A stretch of 64,000 bases of DNA from Guyanagaster necrorhizus. Taxonomy: Eukaryota > Basidiomycota > Agaricomycetes > Agaricales > Physalacriaceae. Both the position numbers and the translations under genes were made by a program. The DNA lies in assembly GCF_019112545.1 (NCBI RefSeq), contig NW_025064881.1, positions 570,530 to 634,529 of the forward strand. The letters are read 5' to 3'. The first letter of the stretch is position 1. The number at the start of each line of letters is the position of its first letter. A model generated the notes under the pieces. The model saw only the letters and a program-made list of their open reading frames with translations, was not told the origin of the DNA and did no database searches. Shown here one piece after another: positions 12,083-22,919 of the stretch.

Positions 12083-14616
12083 ATGGATGAAATATACTCT
12101 CTGGGTGACACCTTGGACTCGCCGGATGTCGATTATTCGAGCCTGTTGACCCCAACTTCGATTATGTCCGGGTCGCGTTCTGCTACCCTTGACGGCGTAG
12201 ATGAAGCACCGGATGTTCCAGCGTCAACGCAGAAGAAGAAGAAGAAAAAGAAGTCAAAGAAATCAACCAAAGCGAAGTCAGAGGCACCGAAATTGGTAGA
12301 CGAAGACCGTCCTCCCGTTCTCTGTATTAGCAGGAACAAGCATTGGAGATACATTAGCTCCTACCATGTGCGTCGCTTTTTTCTGTCATATTTTCTTTCG
12401 AATTAATGAGAATGTAGGGACCATGGCTTCAATTGCCTATTGAACTGCTCGAATCTTTATTGGTGCTCAATCTCGACCCTGCAACGCTGTCGGCTACAGA
12501 GCCACGGATACCCTCAATACCTCCGACCCCAAATTCCAACACAAACCGTATTCGAGACCGTAGCTTCCGCGACTTGAACGATTTCTCGCCTCCCGACTCT
12601 CCACGAGCATCACTCGCCAGCCTTCCCTTGCCTCCTCCAATCCCTCCACCACAACCTGGCAAAGCAACCCCACCGCCTATCGATCCGGGAGTGTTCCGTA
12701 ACGTTACTTCGATACGTCGACTTATCGACGAGGCAGCCGAATTGTCGGTTAGGGCATCCTCCGGACTTTCTGCAGCCGAATTGGGTTCCATGCGAGGGGG
12801 TTCTGTGGGACTGGGGGGAAGCCCGTGGGCAGCGGCTCAGACACTAGGAATTAACCCTCTAGGTAATGTTGGTGGTACTGGGAGGAACGTCGCAATGTCT
12901 GCGATGCGTATCCATAGATTGAGAGCGCTGGCTGTGCAGAAGCTCGCCCAGGCGTACAAAGCCGACGAGATCGCGTCGAGCGTCATGGTTATGCAGGGCG
13001 GTAGCGTGTTTGACGATGTAGCTGAACGAGTGCTCAAAGTCGGTGCGTGGTCATTATCAACAATTATTTTTTTTTACAAGCATTTACACAAAAAATGAAC
13101 AGATCCCAACGACGCGGACGCGAAATACGTCCATTTCTTTCACGAGAAGATCCCTTCTCGTCAACTAGCAGAGTCTACGACTACCGAAGTCCTCGACGAG
13201 CTTATCCGAGCTCAGCCTCAACGACTGGAATTTTACCGTACGCGTGGAATCGTTCGCTGCTTCCGCGATGAATACCCCGAGGCCACCAGAGATTTCACCT
13301 ATGCTCTCAAAGAGTCCCGAGCCGCGTGGAAGGCCAAGGTAGGTCATACCGACCGAGGCGGACCATCAGAGTCGCGAACCAAGAGCAGTAAGAAGAGGAA
13401 AAGCGGAAGCGGCAAGACCAACGGGCAAGCTCCACCCAGTGGCACCAGTACGATAGACTCGGCCGTCGAAGGACCAGATGGGGAGCCACTCCTGATCCAC
13501 CCATCTGTTCTCCCTGACGCCCCGGATCCGATCGAGCCGCAGTTACTGTTCCTGCGCGGGGCGGCATATCTGCAACACGCCATCTACCTCATTGAGGGCG
13601 CCGTCCTGCAGCTCGAAGGGATACGCAAAGCTCCGTCGATTGATGGTGCCGAGCTGAGGCTGTGTTATCTGGAGAATGGAAAGTACGGTGGCGTTGAGAT
13701 TGGGCATCCTGATGGGCCACTTGGGAAGATGGGCGGCGCGAAGGTGAGGGCGTACAGGGATGCTCTTGGTGAGGGTAGGTTCAAGGACCAAGTGACTGCC
13801 TTGCTGAAGAAGAGTATCCGCGACCACGACAAGTTCCTCGCCCACTTTGACACGCTCGAGTCGTCTAACTCGGTTTTCGACAGTGGTGAGGACGTGGCGA
13901 AGCAGGTCGAGTACGCGTTCTTGCTTTCAGAGTCTATCCGGCCCGGAAACCACTCGAACGGATCCGCACCGGCTTTTCCGTTATCTGACGCGCCGGCGAT
14001 GTTCACGACGTACCACCCTTTGCTCGTGGAGAGCCATTTCAGCGTGCTCATCTGCCAGTTGATGCTTGCCGACTTTTCTGGGCTCTTAAAGAGGTTCATT
14101 CACACCGCGGCACTCGTAGATGGGCTGGAAGGGTACCCTGTTTTCCTCCCTCCTCGGTCTATGGCCCAAGCAGAGTTCATCGAGGTCCTGGAACGGCTTG
14201 CTGGAGGATGGAAGAACGGTATTCAGCTCCACTCGCTGTGCAAGGGCCGGGCGAAGGGAAGACTGGCTATCGAAGCTCGACCGGTCACCCCTCCACCTGC
14301 TCCCATCCCGCTGAAAGGAGGGTCTTCCTCCACCGCTGGTGCTGGGAGCTCTCGTGATGACAGCTCGTCGTCCGGTACGGGGTCTCCGCCACCGTCTCTC
14401 CCTGGCCGTCAGGACGCAGACGAGGCGCTGGACTGTGCGAGGATCCTATTGGCGCCTGTGGTTCACCGCCAACGAGAACGAGCGGAGAAGGCGGCTGCGG
14501 AGAAGGCGGCAGGCCCGAAGAAGAAGCCGTTGCAGATTAACATACCCCTTCATGGGCCGAGGGTGGAAGTTATTTTGGCGTGGCTGGGGGCGGTGCATTT
14601 ACCCGAGTTGGATTGA
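12083..14616 (+). CDS. conserved fungal protein of unknown function with TPR-like segment
   Basis: Three exons, 12083-12367, 12418-13042 and 13103-14616, join in frame to about 807 residues. A Lys-rich tract (TQKKKKKKKSKKSTKAK) suggests a nuclear targeting or RNA-binding tail. It is followed by the most conserved-looking block, KHWRYISSYHGPWLQLPIEL, which is created by the first splice. A Pro-rich linker comes next, then IRRLIDEAAELSVRASSG. The second splice creates AERVLKVDPNDADAKYVHFF, and the following helices (LDELIRAQPQRLEFYRTRG, FRDEYPEATRDFTYALKE) look like TPR-type repeats. The C-terminal half is mixed helical with Ser/Pro-rich linkers. An upstream in-frame ATG at 12005 is possible. 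I do not know its function; I infer a scaffold role from the repeats. Codons are GC-rich, unlike the neighbouring repeats. Confidence 0.85.
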
Positions 14617-14882
14617 GTAGATTGCTTAATTTTCTATCGATATGTATTGATCTTAGTATAATGATTTCATGGTTTGAGTATTCGCGAATTTGGCATATCA
14701 TAAGCACATGTAATTCATAGAAATCATGATATTGACTATAGTAAACTACATATAATCCTACATACAACGCAAGGGTCCAAATGGCATAAACGACAGCCTG
14801 CGCAAAGTAGAATAGAATCTAGTCCTGGCTAATAGATATAATTAATGTGGGTAGTGACGGTGAGGTTATCGCTATATGATAT
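14617..14882. other. intergenic region between convergent genes
   Basis: AT-rich 3' flank shared by the convergent genes on either side; no gene seen. Polyadenylation of both transcripts is expected here. Confidence 0.4.
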
Positions 14883-15490
14883 CTAATTGGAAAGGAGAAC
14901 CTGTGCATAGGAAGGTTTGTGTGCCACTTCGCCTTCATCATCGCTCTCGCCATAGATATACTCCCAAGGCTCATCAGCGGCAAGGTCGGGAGTAAAGTCA
15001 TCAAGGACGATAACGGAACGGACATGAGGAATGACTTCGAAATCCGAGTCTGTGAGAGCGATAAGCACCACGACAGCCGGAAGCAAAAGGCCTGGCACGC
15101 ACCCTTCTTCGTATCTTGCTTCCGAACGATGAGATCAGACAGTTTCACCTCGGATGATCTGGGCAAAGGCGGGGTATCATCCCGACGCGCGCTCTCGACG
15201 AGGATGCCGTCCAGCGGGTCGACGTCGTCCGCTCTGAGTCTCCTGTCCTTCTCCGACGCGGTACCCCTGTCGAGCTTGGGAGGAGGTGGACCCGACTTCT
15301 TCTTCTGCCTCATCTTGAAGACGTCCGCAGCCTTCTTTACACGCTGACGGTTGTGCTCGTACGCCCGTTGGTCCTTGATGGTTCGCAAGGAGGGGAAAGA
15401 TGGGGAGAGCAGTGCGCTGGCGCCCTTATCTGCACCAGCAGACTTGACGACAGAGTCAGAAACGGCGTTGGAGACAGAGACGACTGACAT
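14883..15490 (-). CDS. small basic and acidic-tailed hypothetical protein
   Basis: Two exons (15490-15103 and 15049-14883) joined at a GTGCGT...CACAG intron give about 184 residues. The N-terminal half is basic and probably helical: DQRAYEHNRQRVKKAADVFK, then MRQKKKSGPPPPKLDR. The middle carries KLSDLIVRKQDTKKD. The C-terminal half, reached only after splicing, is acidic (SDFEVIPHVRSVIVLDDF, EPWEYIYGESDDEGE). The unspliced frame runs on into a low-quality tail, which supports the intron. No family recognised; the charge pattern suggests a nuclear or RNP-associated protein, which is inference only. Confidence 0.7.
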
Positions 15491-15921
15491 AACGAAGCAG
15501 TGAAGATTCGTTTAGGAAACGCGGTTGTTGTTGGTGGTGGTGTTGGTTGTAGTTAGAGTGAGGGAGGAAGACAGGAGTACCCCCACAATGATAAGATAAG
15601 CAAATGGGTCCTCTTATGGCGTCAGAGGTCCTGATGTGAACGAATTTGGAGGAACACCCTAAAATACCGTCCGACCCCGAGCGCCTATTGCACGCTGGAG
15701 CTGCCACGTTGGCCCATGACCAACGTTGGTTGCGAGCGAGCGGTCCCGTGCCAAAGTAGCACGTTTCAACTCTTGTGGCTGATTATGACGCACAGGAATA
15801 CAAGAGTCAGACGTCGCGAAAGGCTATCATGAGGCAATATGAAGGACATTTCTTCGGTTAGATAGATAACCGGGACAGTAAAACGAATTCGAATAAATAT
15901 CATGCGAATATATGGCATTTG
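15491..15921. promoter_or_regulatory. upstream region of the small basic protein gene
   Basis: It holds the promoter of the minus-strand gene to the left. A TGGTGGTG-rich tract lies near 15530. No gene with supporting features is seen; an open run at 15456-15707 on the minus strand has no domain and overlaps the start of the neighbouring gene. Confidence 0.35.
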
Positions 15922-16240
15922 CTACGCCAAATTTGAGAACCTGCTGCTATCAGGCCAGAACGGAGAATGGAACAGCCCGATACGGCCGCTTTGGATGCGA
16001 AGAAAAATGTATAGATACACGGGCAGCGAAAGAATATCGGCGCAGTAGGTTTTTCCGTTCCAACTGACGATTCCACGATCCCTCGGTTCCGTTGTGTGGT
16101 CTGGAAAAAAAGCAAAATGGTTAGCTGTGATTGGATGATATGGCGAAATGTAGCACGCACCGGCTCTATACATCCATCCAGTTTCATCGCCGACTCCAAT
16201 TACCGTATCTTGGTCTATGCTGCATTGTAGCGCCCTGAGC
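15922..16240 (-). pseudogene. possible spliced gene fragment, unrecognised
   Basis: A minus-strand frame of about 26 codons down to 16161 joins through a GTGCGT...TTCCAG intron (16160-16101) to a 59-codon exon ending in TAG at 15922. The joined peptide includes TGWMYRADHTTEPRDRGIV and YCADILSLPVYLYIFLRIQSG. There is no start codon and the frame closes upstream (TAA), so it may be a 3' remnant of a gene. The splice signals are the main support. I recognise no family. Confidence 0.25.
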
Positions 16241-17124
16241 GCATGATCACTTTATTGGATGCATATCGCTGAGCAGACGTCCAGGGATGGAAGAAGAGGG
16301 AAGAGAAGCCAATTGGGTTCGATGTACCCTAATGCCGGTGCTAGGCGTCGGAACAACACCAGGAGGCACTGCACACGTCAATACCAGTTTGCGTAGCTTG
16401 AGCACACGGAGAACGTGCTTTTCGGCCTGTGTTCAGTCCTTCGCCGTTGTTCTTCGTTGGCCGAAAAGTGCAGCCATATGGAACTTCTTGTCGTGGCTAA
16501 CGTCGCTTTATCACCGGTCACCATCAAAGTTGCCGTCCTACCCTGGTGTACTGGGTGATCCATGTTGTGTGGATCTCAGCTTAATGAACTGTCAGCATTA
16601 GCTAGGACTATCACACTTGTTACTCTCTGATGCTGACCCCACTCATTCTGATAGAAAATTCAATGTTGTCTTGGTGATATCTGTATGCAGCATCTGTATG
16701 AGTAGGTTGAATGCAACTCAGTTGAGACATGTGCCCAAAAAAAGGATCAGAGAGTTGAGACTTAGCAGGCATTGTACAAATATGCCATACAAGACTCAAA
16801 CTTTCTGGTATAGACTTTTGATTTCAAAAGTGATTCTCACATAGAGTATGTAGCTTATTTGAAGAGAACTTTTGGAAGTTGCAGTGGAAAATTCACTCAT
16901 CATGTTGCTTCTCTCTGCAGTGATGGATTTGATGTAACTGCATAGAGAGTTGCTTAGGCAAGACAGCCATACCACTACTGATGCTGTTTCTTTATCACAG
17001 CAACAACCATGTTCAACAGAGCTGGATATGCTTCTAGAAATACACCAGTACTTGTATCTCATAATCACTTCATGAAATACTTTGATAATCTCAAGAGTCA
17101 ATAGAAAAGACTATCTTTTTCTTT
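16241..17124. other. boundary into a decayed strip
   Basis: CpG is normal up to about 16560 and almost absent after 16600. Fragments after 16600 have no recognisable domain, although the stretch to 17120 may include the 5' exons of the dead membrane-protein gene that follows. Confidence 0.4.
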
Positions 17125-17650
17125 ATCATAATGCTAAGAGCAATGCTAATCATCTTTTTGATATCTGATGACTTTTTTTTATCTTTTATAGTATTCACAC
17201 TGAAGTTAGTAAATCATGATACAGATATAAACAAGTCTCAGCCTATTAGGCAAGCTATGATCACCATCATAATCCTTCTCTATAGTTGTACCACCATCAA
17301 CATTGCCTTTAATTGGCTATATATATACTATATGCTGATCACCAATGATCAGAGTATTTGGACCAAATATCTGATATAGCAGTATTGGATGAGAGTATTC
17401 CAAGCATCATCTGTATCATTCTTGCAGACTCTATCATTATGCACTTACCTCATTTTTATTATAGCTTATTCATAAAATTAACAGATTTGATGTTGTTGGA
17501 TGCTGTGGAGACAGCAGTGGTCAATTGTTGTACTTTCTATTCTTATTTTTGTTTCTGCACTTGGTGAAATCATGCAGACAGTCTTTTACTTTGCTGATTT
17601 ACCCAAGACTTGGTGCAGTGTTCAAAATCCTTGCTATTGACAACATAAAA
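17125..17650 (+). pseudogene. decayed seven-helix membrane protein (same family as the gene at 26-27.4 kb)
   Basis: The frame reads RQAMITIIILLYSCTTINIA, matching RAMVVLIILLYIVTTVDFA of the intact gene, followed by NDQSIWTKYLI (intact: HGQSFRTENVF). After an intron-like gap it continues CCWMLWRQQWSIVVLSILI, the counterpart of RCWTVWGQRWLIILLPALF. Stops occur at conserved Arg/Trp positions (for example I*CCW). No complete reading frame can be assembled. Its orientation is opposite to the intact copy. Confidence 0.75.
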
Positions 17651-17696
17651 ATGTATTATTTTATACTACTGACTTAAATACTGTATAGAAAAGTCT

Positions 17697-17838
17697 GTGA
17701 TCTCAACCAAGCCATTGTCTCAGTGCCTTAAACCAAGCCTTGTCTCAGTGCCTCAAACCAAGCTTTGGTATATCTCTGATCCTATGGCTGTCTCAAACCA
17801 AGCCATTGTCTCACTGCCTCAAATCAAGCCTTGGCTGT
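17697..17838 (+). repeat. short tandem repeat, about 26-bp unit
   Basis: Four to five imperfect units of the type CAAACCAAGCCATTGTCTCA followed by GTGCCT occur in a row, with one spacer (TTTGGTATATCTCTGATCC). It is in the decayed strip just downstream of the dead membrane-protein gene. Confidence 0.75.
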
Positions 17839-18132
17839 GCATGATTTAGAGGCTAAAATCATGACACTTAGTATTTATTTTTCTCTCTGGAAGCATGACT
17901 AGAAGACTAGTAGTAGTGAATCTTGGCATAGTAAATCATTACATAGTGTGATGCTTGTAGACAATGTATGGCTATATCAGGGCTCATTATCAATGATCAA
18001 CTGCTATTATCACATTATGACACAAAAAGGGCTTACAATGTTCTCCCTCATTCATTCTTGGGCTGCATATTCTCTTGCTCTCTGAGCCACTCATAGGAAT
18101 TGTTGGTGTGCCTGATACATATGCCACAGTTC
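17839..18132. other. decayed downstream region of the CCCH/RBR gene
   Basis: About 290 bases, AT-rich and low in CpG. An open run crossing into the gene from 18048 is out of frame with it, so I end the gene at the in-frame TGA at 18133. Confidence 0.4.
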
Positions 18133-21100
18133 TCATTGCTGATAAGCCTGGGGGAAGAGCCCTGCTTGTTCCCCATAATCAGCACCCTGGAAGGGTTCTG
18201 GAGGCACATTGTTATTTGCACTGGGAGTGGAATCAGCAGTATAGAACCCTCCATGCTCGGCATTCATGTGCCTGTAGATCTCGTTCGTGGGGAAAATGCC
18301 CATGCACTGCCAGTAAATGTGGGCTCCGCATCTGAAGCATGATCAGTCATTCATATTTTTTGGTGAGATGCTTAGAACACGGACGGCCACTGCATGTGGC
18401 TACATCCTGCGATCTTTTCCAGTAAATGCGAGCATGATGGACATTTCTTCATTCCGCTCTATTGCATAATCCAAGCCTCAATTAACTTCTCTTGCTCAGC
18501 TGCACTATTAGAATTTCGAGCCTCTTCACAGTTCTTTCCCACATGCAAATGCAAATCCTCACCACAGGATGAGCATACTTTGGAGAAGCATGATGGACAG
18601 CGCAAAAGAGATGGAGATTTCGACTTGCGATAGATCTGCATACAATATGGGGTCTTGCAGTACCCAAACACCTGGGGATGTTTATCGAGATATGATGTAA
18701 AGACCGTCTCGAGGAGATGTTCGAAAGAGCTCTGAGACAAAAACTTCTGAAGAACAGGAATGGATATCGGAGTGACGCAAGTCACATCGTTGCCCATGCA
18801 TACCAAAGGGAATACACCTGTCTCCGCTGCAGATGTCAAGAAATGTCGGATACACGCTGTACAATAGACATGCTGACAGACTAGCTGGAATGGTGCGGAG
18901 GCTTCGTCATGGCAGACGGGACAGGTATGAGTTCCTGGTGCGACTTGGAAAATAACCGTCTTTAGAGACTCGGCGATGTGGTTTTTCAGGTGGAGTCTGA
19001 CTTCTTCGCCACCTCGGATAGTGATTCTCTCTGAGCTCCTGTCGAGGGTAATGCAGTCTTCTCCGAATACCTCCTTCATTGCACTGAGACCGGTGCGGAG
19101 GAAGTATCCCGCCGATTGATGCTCCAGCTTCAGCGAAAATTGTAGCGACATAAGACGATCGAGCTCTTCTTTCAAGATCGTTTTGCCTTGCGCGATGGCT
19201 ACCGAATTTCCGTATAATTTAATGGTACGCGCCTTGAAATCTGCCCGCATGAAAGCACCCGCATCTGCCATCCTCTCCTTCAGAGCAGCCGGTGGCCGCA
19301 CCAGGTGCTCGTGCCATTGATCAAACTTTTCACCAGCAGCAATACTCTCGACGTGTACTTTGAGAGCACCGACGGCAGCCCTGACAGCTCCTGATACTTG
19401 AATGCGAAAGTCCCCATGAGGCATCTGGCGAATGAAGAGATCGCATGCTTTGCGATCTTTGATACTCTTCTGTAATTCTGTCCAAAGGCTGACTTGGGCG
19501 CGATACTGATCTGGCGAGATGATGATGCTGTAAACCTCCTGTGGTGGTAGTTTGAACCAGAACATGGAGTCACCAATGAAATCAAAACGTCGATTGGCTA
19601 GGAAGTCTTGAACCCTTTTGGCACTATCCCAGCTGTCGAAACGAACACGTATGGAGATTATTCCGGCTCCAGTGTCACCTATGGAGGTTACATCAAATGC
19701 ATGAACCTCAACGCCACCGACCTCTTCAATATGTCGTTGTAGCTGACGAGAGACAGCACCAACGTTGAAACTGCAAGACTTGAGAAGCCTGACATCCTCA
19801 TAATTGGACTGGGCGAAAATGCATACTGAGGCCGAAGGAATATCAGGGACATTAGAGATCTTGATTGTATTTGGTCGGAAATTGCGACAACCAGGAGTTA
19901 GTTGGTTCATCTCAACCTTCATCCTTCTGCCGGAACAAATGCGACCATTCAATTCCATCACCTTTGAACGACAAGTTTCCATGTCAGGATACTCGACGAT
20001 GAAGGTCCTAGACGGGGCTTGACATGAAATGGTGAGGACGTTCCCATCTCGAGGCGCCAACACACCCATACCACCAGGCTGATTGAATGTGCCAATTTCA
20101 AATTCCAGCCTTTCGTTCCTGAACTCCATCCCTTCAAGACTTGCGGCTAACCTCTGCGCGACGGTAACAGTGGTAACGACATCGACATCCTGCTTACTGT
20201 CACTGGTTCTGTTCACGGATAAGACATGGAATTTGGATATATCGAGGCCTTGTTGTATGAAGAGATCCTGGACTTCGTTCGGATGGGCATCGTGAGGAAT
20301 ATTCTTGACCCGAATTCTGCAAGAGTCAAAGCCGGCGATTATATTCTGTATGGAAAGGCCGGAGCTGAAGGTAACGATGGACCCGAAGATGATACATTGA
20401 TGGGTCCGCTGGGCATCTGCTGTGCGCTGCTCTTCATCGATTCGACGCCGTTCTTCTTCCTGACGGATCCGGGCTCCCTTTTGTCTGCGCCGCTCTTCAT
20501 CTCTCCTCCTCTGGGTTTCCTCCTGATACAGGCGACAATTTTCTTTCCTAGCTTCTTCGGCCTTCGCTCGAGCCAGATTTGTGTGGTGTTCTTTATCAAG
20601 TTGGCTCTGTCTTGAACTCGAGGTCTGTTTTGAATGTTAGTTGGTTAGGTTACGATTTGAAAGGAAAGGTCTCACGTTGGCATCGTGAAGAAACTGGAAT
20701 TTCTCCCCTCTGGTGCAAGTTCCCTTCATCCATGCATGGCACTGATTATTGTTCACTTTTAGAACTGGCAAAATTGAGGACAACGGTACGCAATTTTCTT
20801 GTTCTAGCATCTGATTCTCTCCATCAACAGATTGGTCTCGAATCTGCAAATCGTTAGTCAGTATGGAAACGCGAATGAGAATAAAAAGATAACACACTTT
20901 TAGAGCATGATCAAATCTGCATGGCTCTCCTTTCGCACAGCTTCCCTTTTGCCACGGGAAACATACATGGCTCTTTGAGTTGTCATTGTCTTGGTGATTA
21001 AGATTGGCTTGAGAGAAGACCGTCTTAGCTTCACTACTGACAACATCGTTGGCTATAGTTGCGTGATGACAGCTAGCTGTACCTGGCCGTCCTTTCTTAC

Positions 21101-21298
21101 GAGTTTGAGCCCAGTTCGTATTCAGATTCTGCCCTTGATTGTTGTTCGTCTCCTGCCCAGTTGTGTGACTAAAGGTGGTAATATCATTGTAATACATACA
21201 GAGACAAGGTTCAGGTGTTGATTCCTGCCTTGAGAGCTATATTTGCAGCTGCCTTGTTGATAGAAACGGCAGATGGGATCATCTGGACTCGTGGACAT
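18133..21298 (-). CDS. CCCH zinc-finger plus RBR (RING-IBR-RING2) ubiquitin-ligase-like protein, broken before RING2
   Basis: Exons 21298-21200, 21152-20898, 20843-20676, 20624-18385 and 18331-18133 join in phase. Three C-x7-C-x5-C-x3-H fingers open the protein: the first lacks its third Cys (YSSQGRNQH), the second is canonical (CFPWQKGSCAKGEPCRFDH) and the third has Phe for the third Cys (GEKFQFLH). A charged helical segment (EERRRQKGARIRQEEERRR) and RNA-binding-like regions follow. RING1 is CPVCHDEASAPFQLVCQHVY and onward; the IBR is FGYCKTPYCMQIY plus CPSCFSKVCSSCGEDLHLH. An in-frame TAG at 18459 then stops translation after about 895 residues, just before RING2 (MKKCPSCSHLLEKIAGCSHM). The RING2 after the stop also has Trp and Tyr at ligand positions (HMQWPCGAHIYW). 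In RBR enzymes RING2 carries the catalytic Cys, so this copy should lack ligase activity. The family is common in mushrooms. Confidence 0.8.
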
Positions 21299-21751
21299 GA
21301 GTGTTCGGAGCGAGGAAGAGAATCATTTCGATTCGTAGTAGGGCTGGAATAAAAGCGACTCTGCTGTCTCAAGATCGATAGAGCAATTAGACCCTTGGAT
21401 GAGCATGAGTAGACAATATCTGATTCATCTGAATTGAATGGGAATCAGTAGGACAGAGCTTAGACTTACCTTGGAGAACGATAGTATCTCTCGCCAAGCA
21501 TCATTCGATGATAAATCCGTCATGCTCAGATAATGAGTTAACATCTCGCCTTAAAGATTGATGGGAAGGAATGCAATGTAGCTCTACAGGCAGTTTCAAT
21601 AAATATTGGATTCATTATTGCTTAGTGAATTTATACGACGGTGCAGACTGAGCTGCAGTTTTGTTCCGATCTACGGCCGAAACCTATCGAGACTCTGTGA
21701 CTACTATAGTGGTTTCGGTACAACAGAAACCCACTCCATCACCCTCTTTTC
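21299..21751. other. upstream region of the CCCH/RBR gene
   Basis: No coding domain. It should hold the promoter of the minus-strand gene to its left. CpG content is that of the gene island. Confidence 0.35.
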
Positions 21752-21975
21752 TCTACTGAATCGATCGAAGCAGTCTTGGCTACGACAGCAGCGGTCGACA
21801 TCATCATATGCGGAGCCATGTCATACTACTTCCTGAAAAGCCGCTCAGTGCCGAATTCTTCTGGGTTGGTCAGAGACTTTCACCCGAGATGCTTACAATT
21901 TTCATTTAGCACGATGAAGCCGCTCCTGCTAGTGGTGCTATGGTGTTTTGTTATCGTGTCTGGGTTGGCCGCTAC
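21752..21975 (+). pseudogene. DUF6534-like membrane protein fragment
   Basis: The frame STESIEAVLATTAAVDIIIC followed by GAMSYYFLKSRS matches the hallmark of the basidiomycete DUF6534 family (a helix ending in ...CYYLxKSR). It is followed by a hydrophobic stretch (LLLVVLWCFVIVSGLAAT) that ends at a GTGAGT donor-like site. Only one or two of the usual seven helices are present and no upstream exons were found, so it is a remnant. CpG is normal, so the loss was by deletion rather than by mutation. Confidence 0.55.
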
Positions 21976-22919
21976 GTGAGTGCTCAACGAGCTATCTCTG
22001 AAAAAAAAAAATCGAACTGATGATGGGCTAGTCTATGCACGTTGGTGATTCTTATCACGATTCTTGAACCTTTTGGTGCTAAACCCTCGGACCGCCTGAC
22101 GCGAGGATATTATATAGCTTGTGTCTATTCCCAGCTCTCTGGTACCCGGGGGGCGACTCCTCTACCAAGAGGTATTTTGCTTCATTATATGGTAGCTACC
22201 TGTCTTTACTAACCCCCTTCCAGTCTATCTCAACGCTCTACTAGCAGCTTACGTAACTCTTCATTTCTGCACGCCTGCGAAATACCCATCAAGAGAATGT
22301 TGTGATATCTACGAATGGTAATGGCAGGTCCCTACCGAGTACAGCTTTGGAGACCATGAGATTCAAAGCTCCGAGTATTGCAGCCACTGATAGACACGCT
22401 GAGGAGCAGGTAAACACCTCCATTAGTCTTTCAGTTGGCAGTGATGTGGGCTCACACGTCATTCAAGGGTCTCGGAGTATCAATGGCTGAGTTACGCTCT
22501 CGCAGGGTCGTCGGTGGAACCGACCCATGTACCAGATAAAGGCGCGTACTGTGGACAGTCCTTGTTAGGTTCGAGGGGACCTTGTCAGTGTACAATAGGT
22601 ATCGTTATGATCTCTGCAACTATTAGATTTGAAGCTTTCCCAGGGGTTTTCACACACAACACCATCCTTACGATGCTGGTCTCCTTGTTCGTCCAGAGGA
22701 TATGCGGTGTTCCGATTGTTCTATACCACTCACATTCTGTAAACGCCGTTCCGGGGAATATCATAGAGCTGATACTTGGTATCAATCCTAGTGGTTTGCA
22801 AACATCTAGAAAGAATCATCCCTGCAAAAAAAATAAACCTCATCGTGGCTCATGACTCGTCTTCCTTCAAGTTCGCGAAAGTAAGTTGATAGCTGTCCGG
22901 AAAATTTGTGAACGTTATT
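21976..22919. other. no gene recognised
   Basis: Open runs exist on both strands (22302-22490 and 22514-22855 plus; 22585-22785 minus), but none has a domain, splice support or a credible start. They may be shadows of decayed sequence or 3' flank of the secreted-protein gene. Confidence 0.35.

Noticed and set aside
12429..13583. Minus-strand open frames opposite the large conserved gene
   Set aside because: They are antisense of a GC-rich coding sequence, lack domains and conflict with the well-supported spliced plus-strand gene.
18048..18263. A 71-codon minus-strand frame at the 3' end of the RBR gene
   Set aside because: It is out of frame with the splice that continues the RING2 region; the in-frame stop is at 18133.
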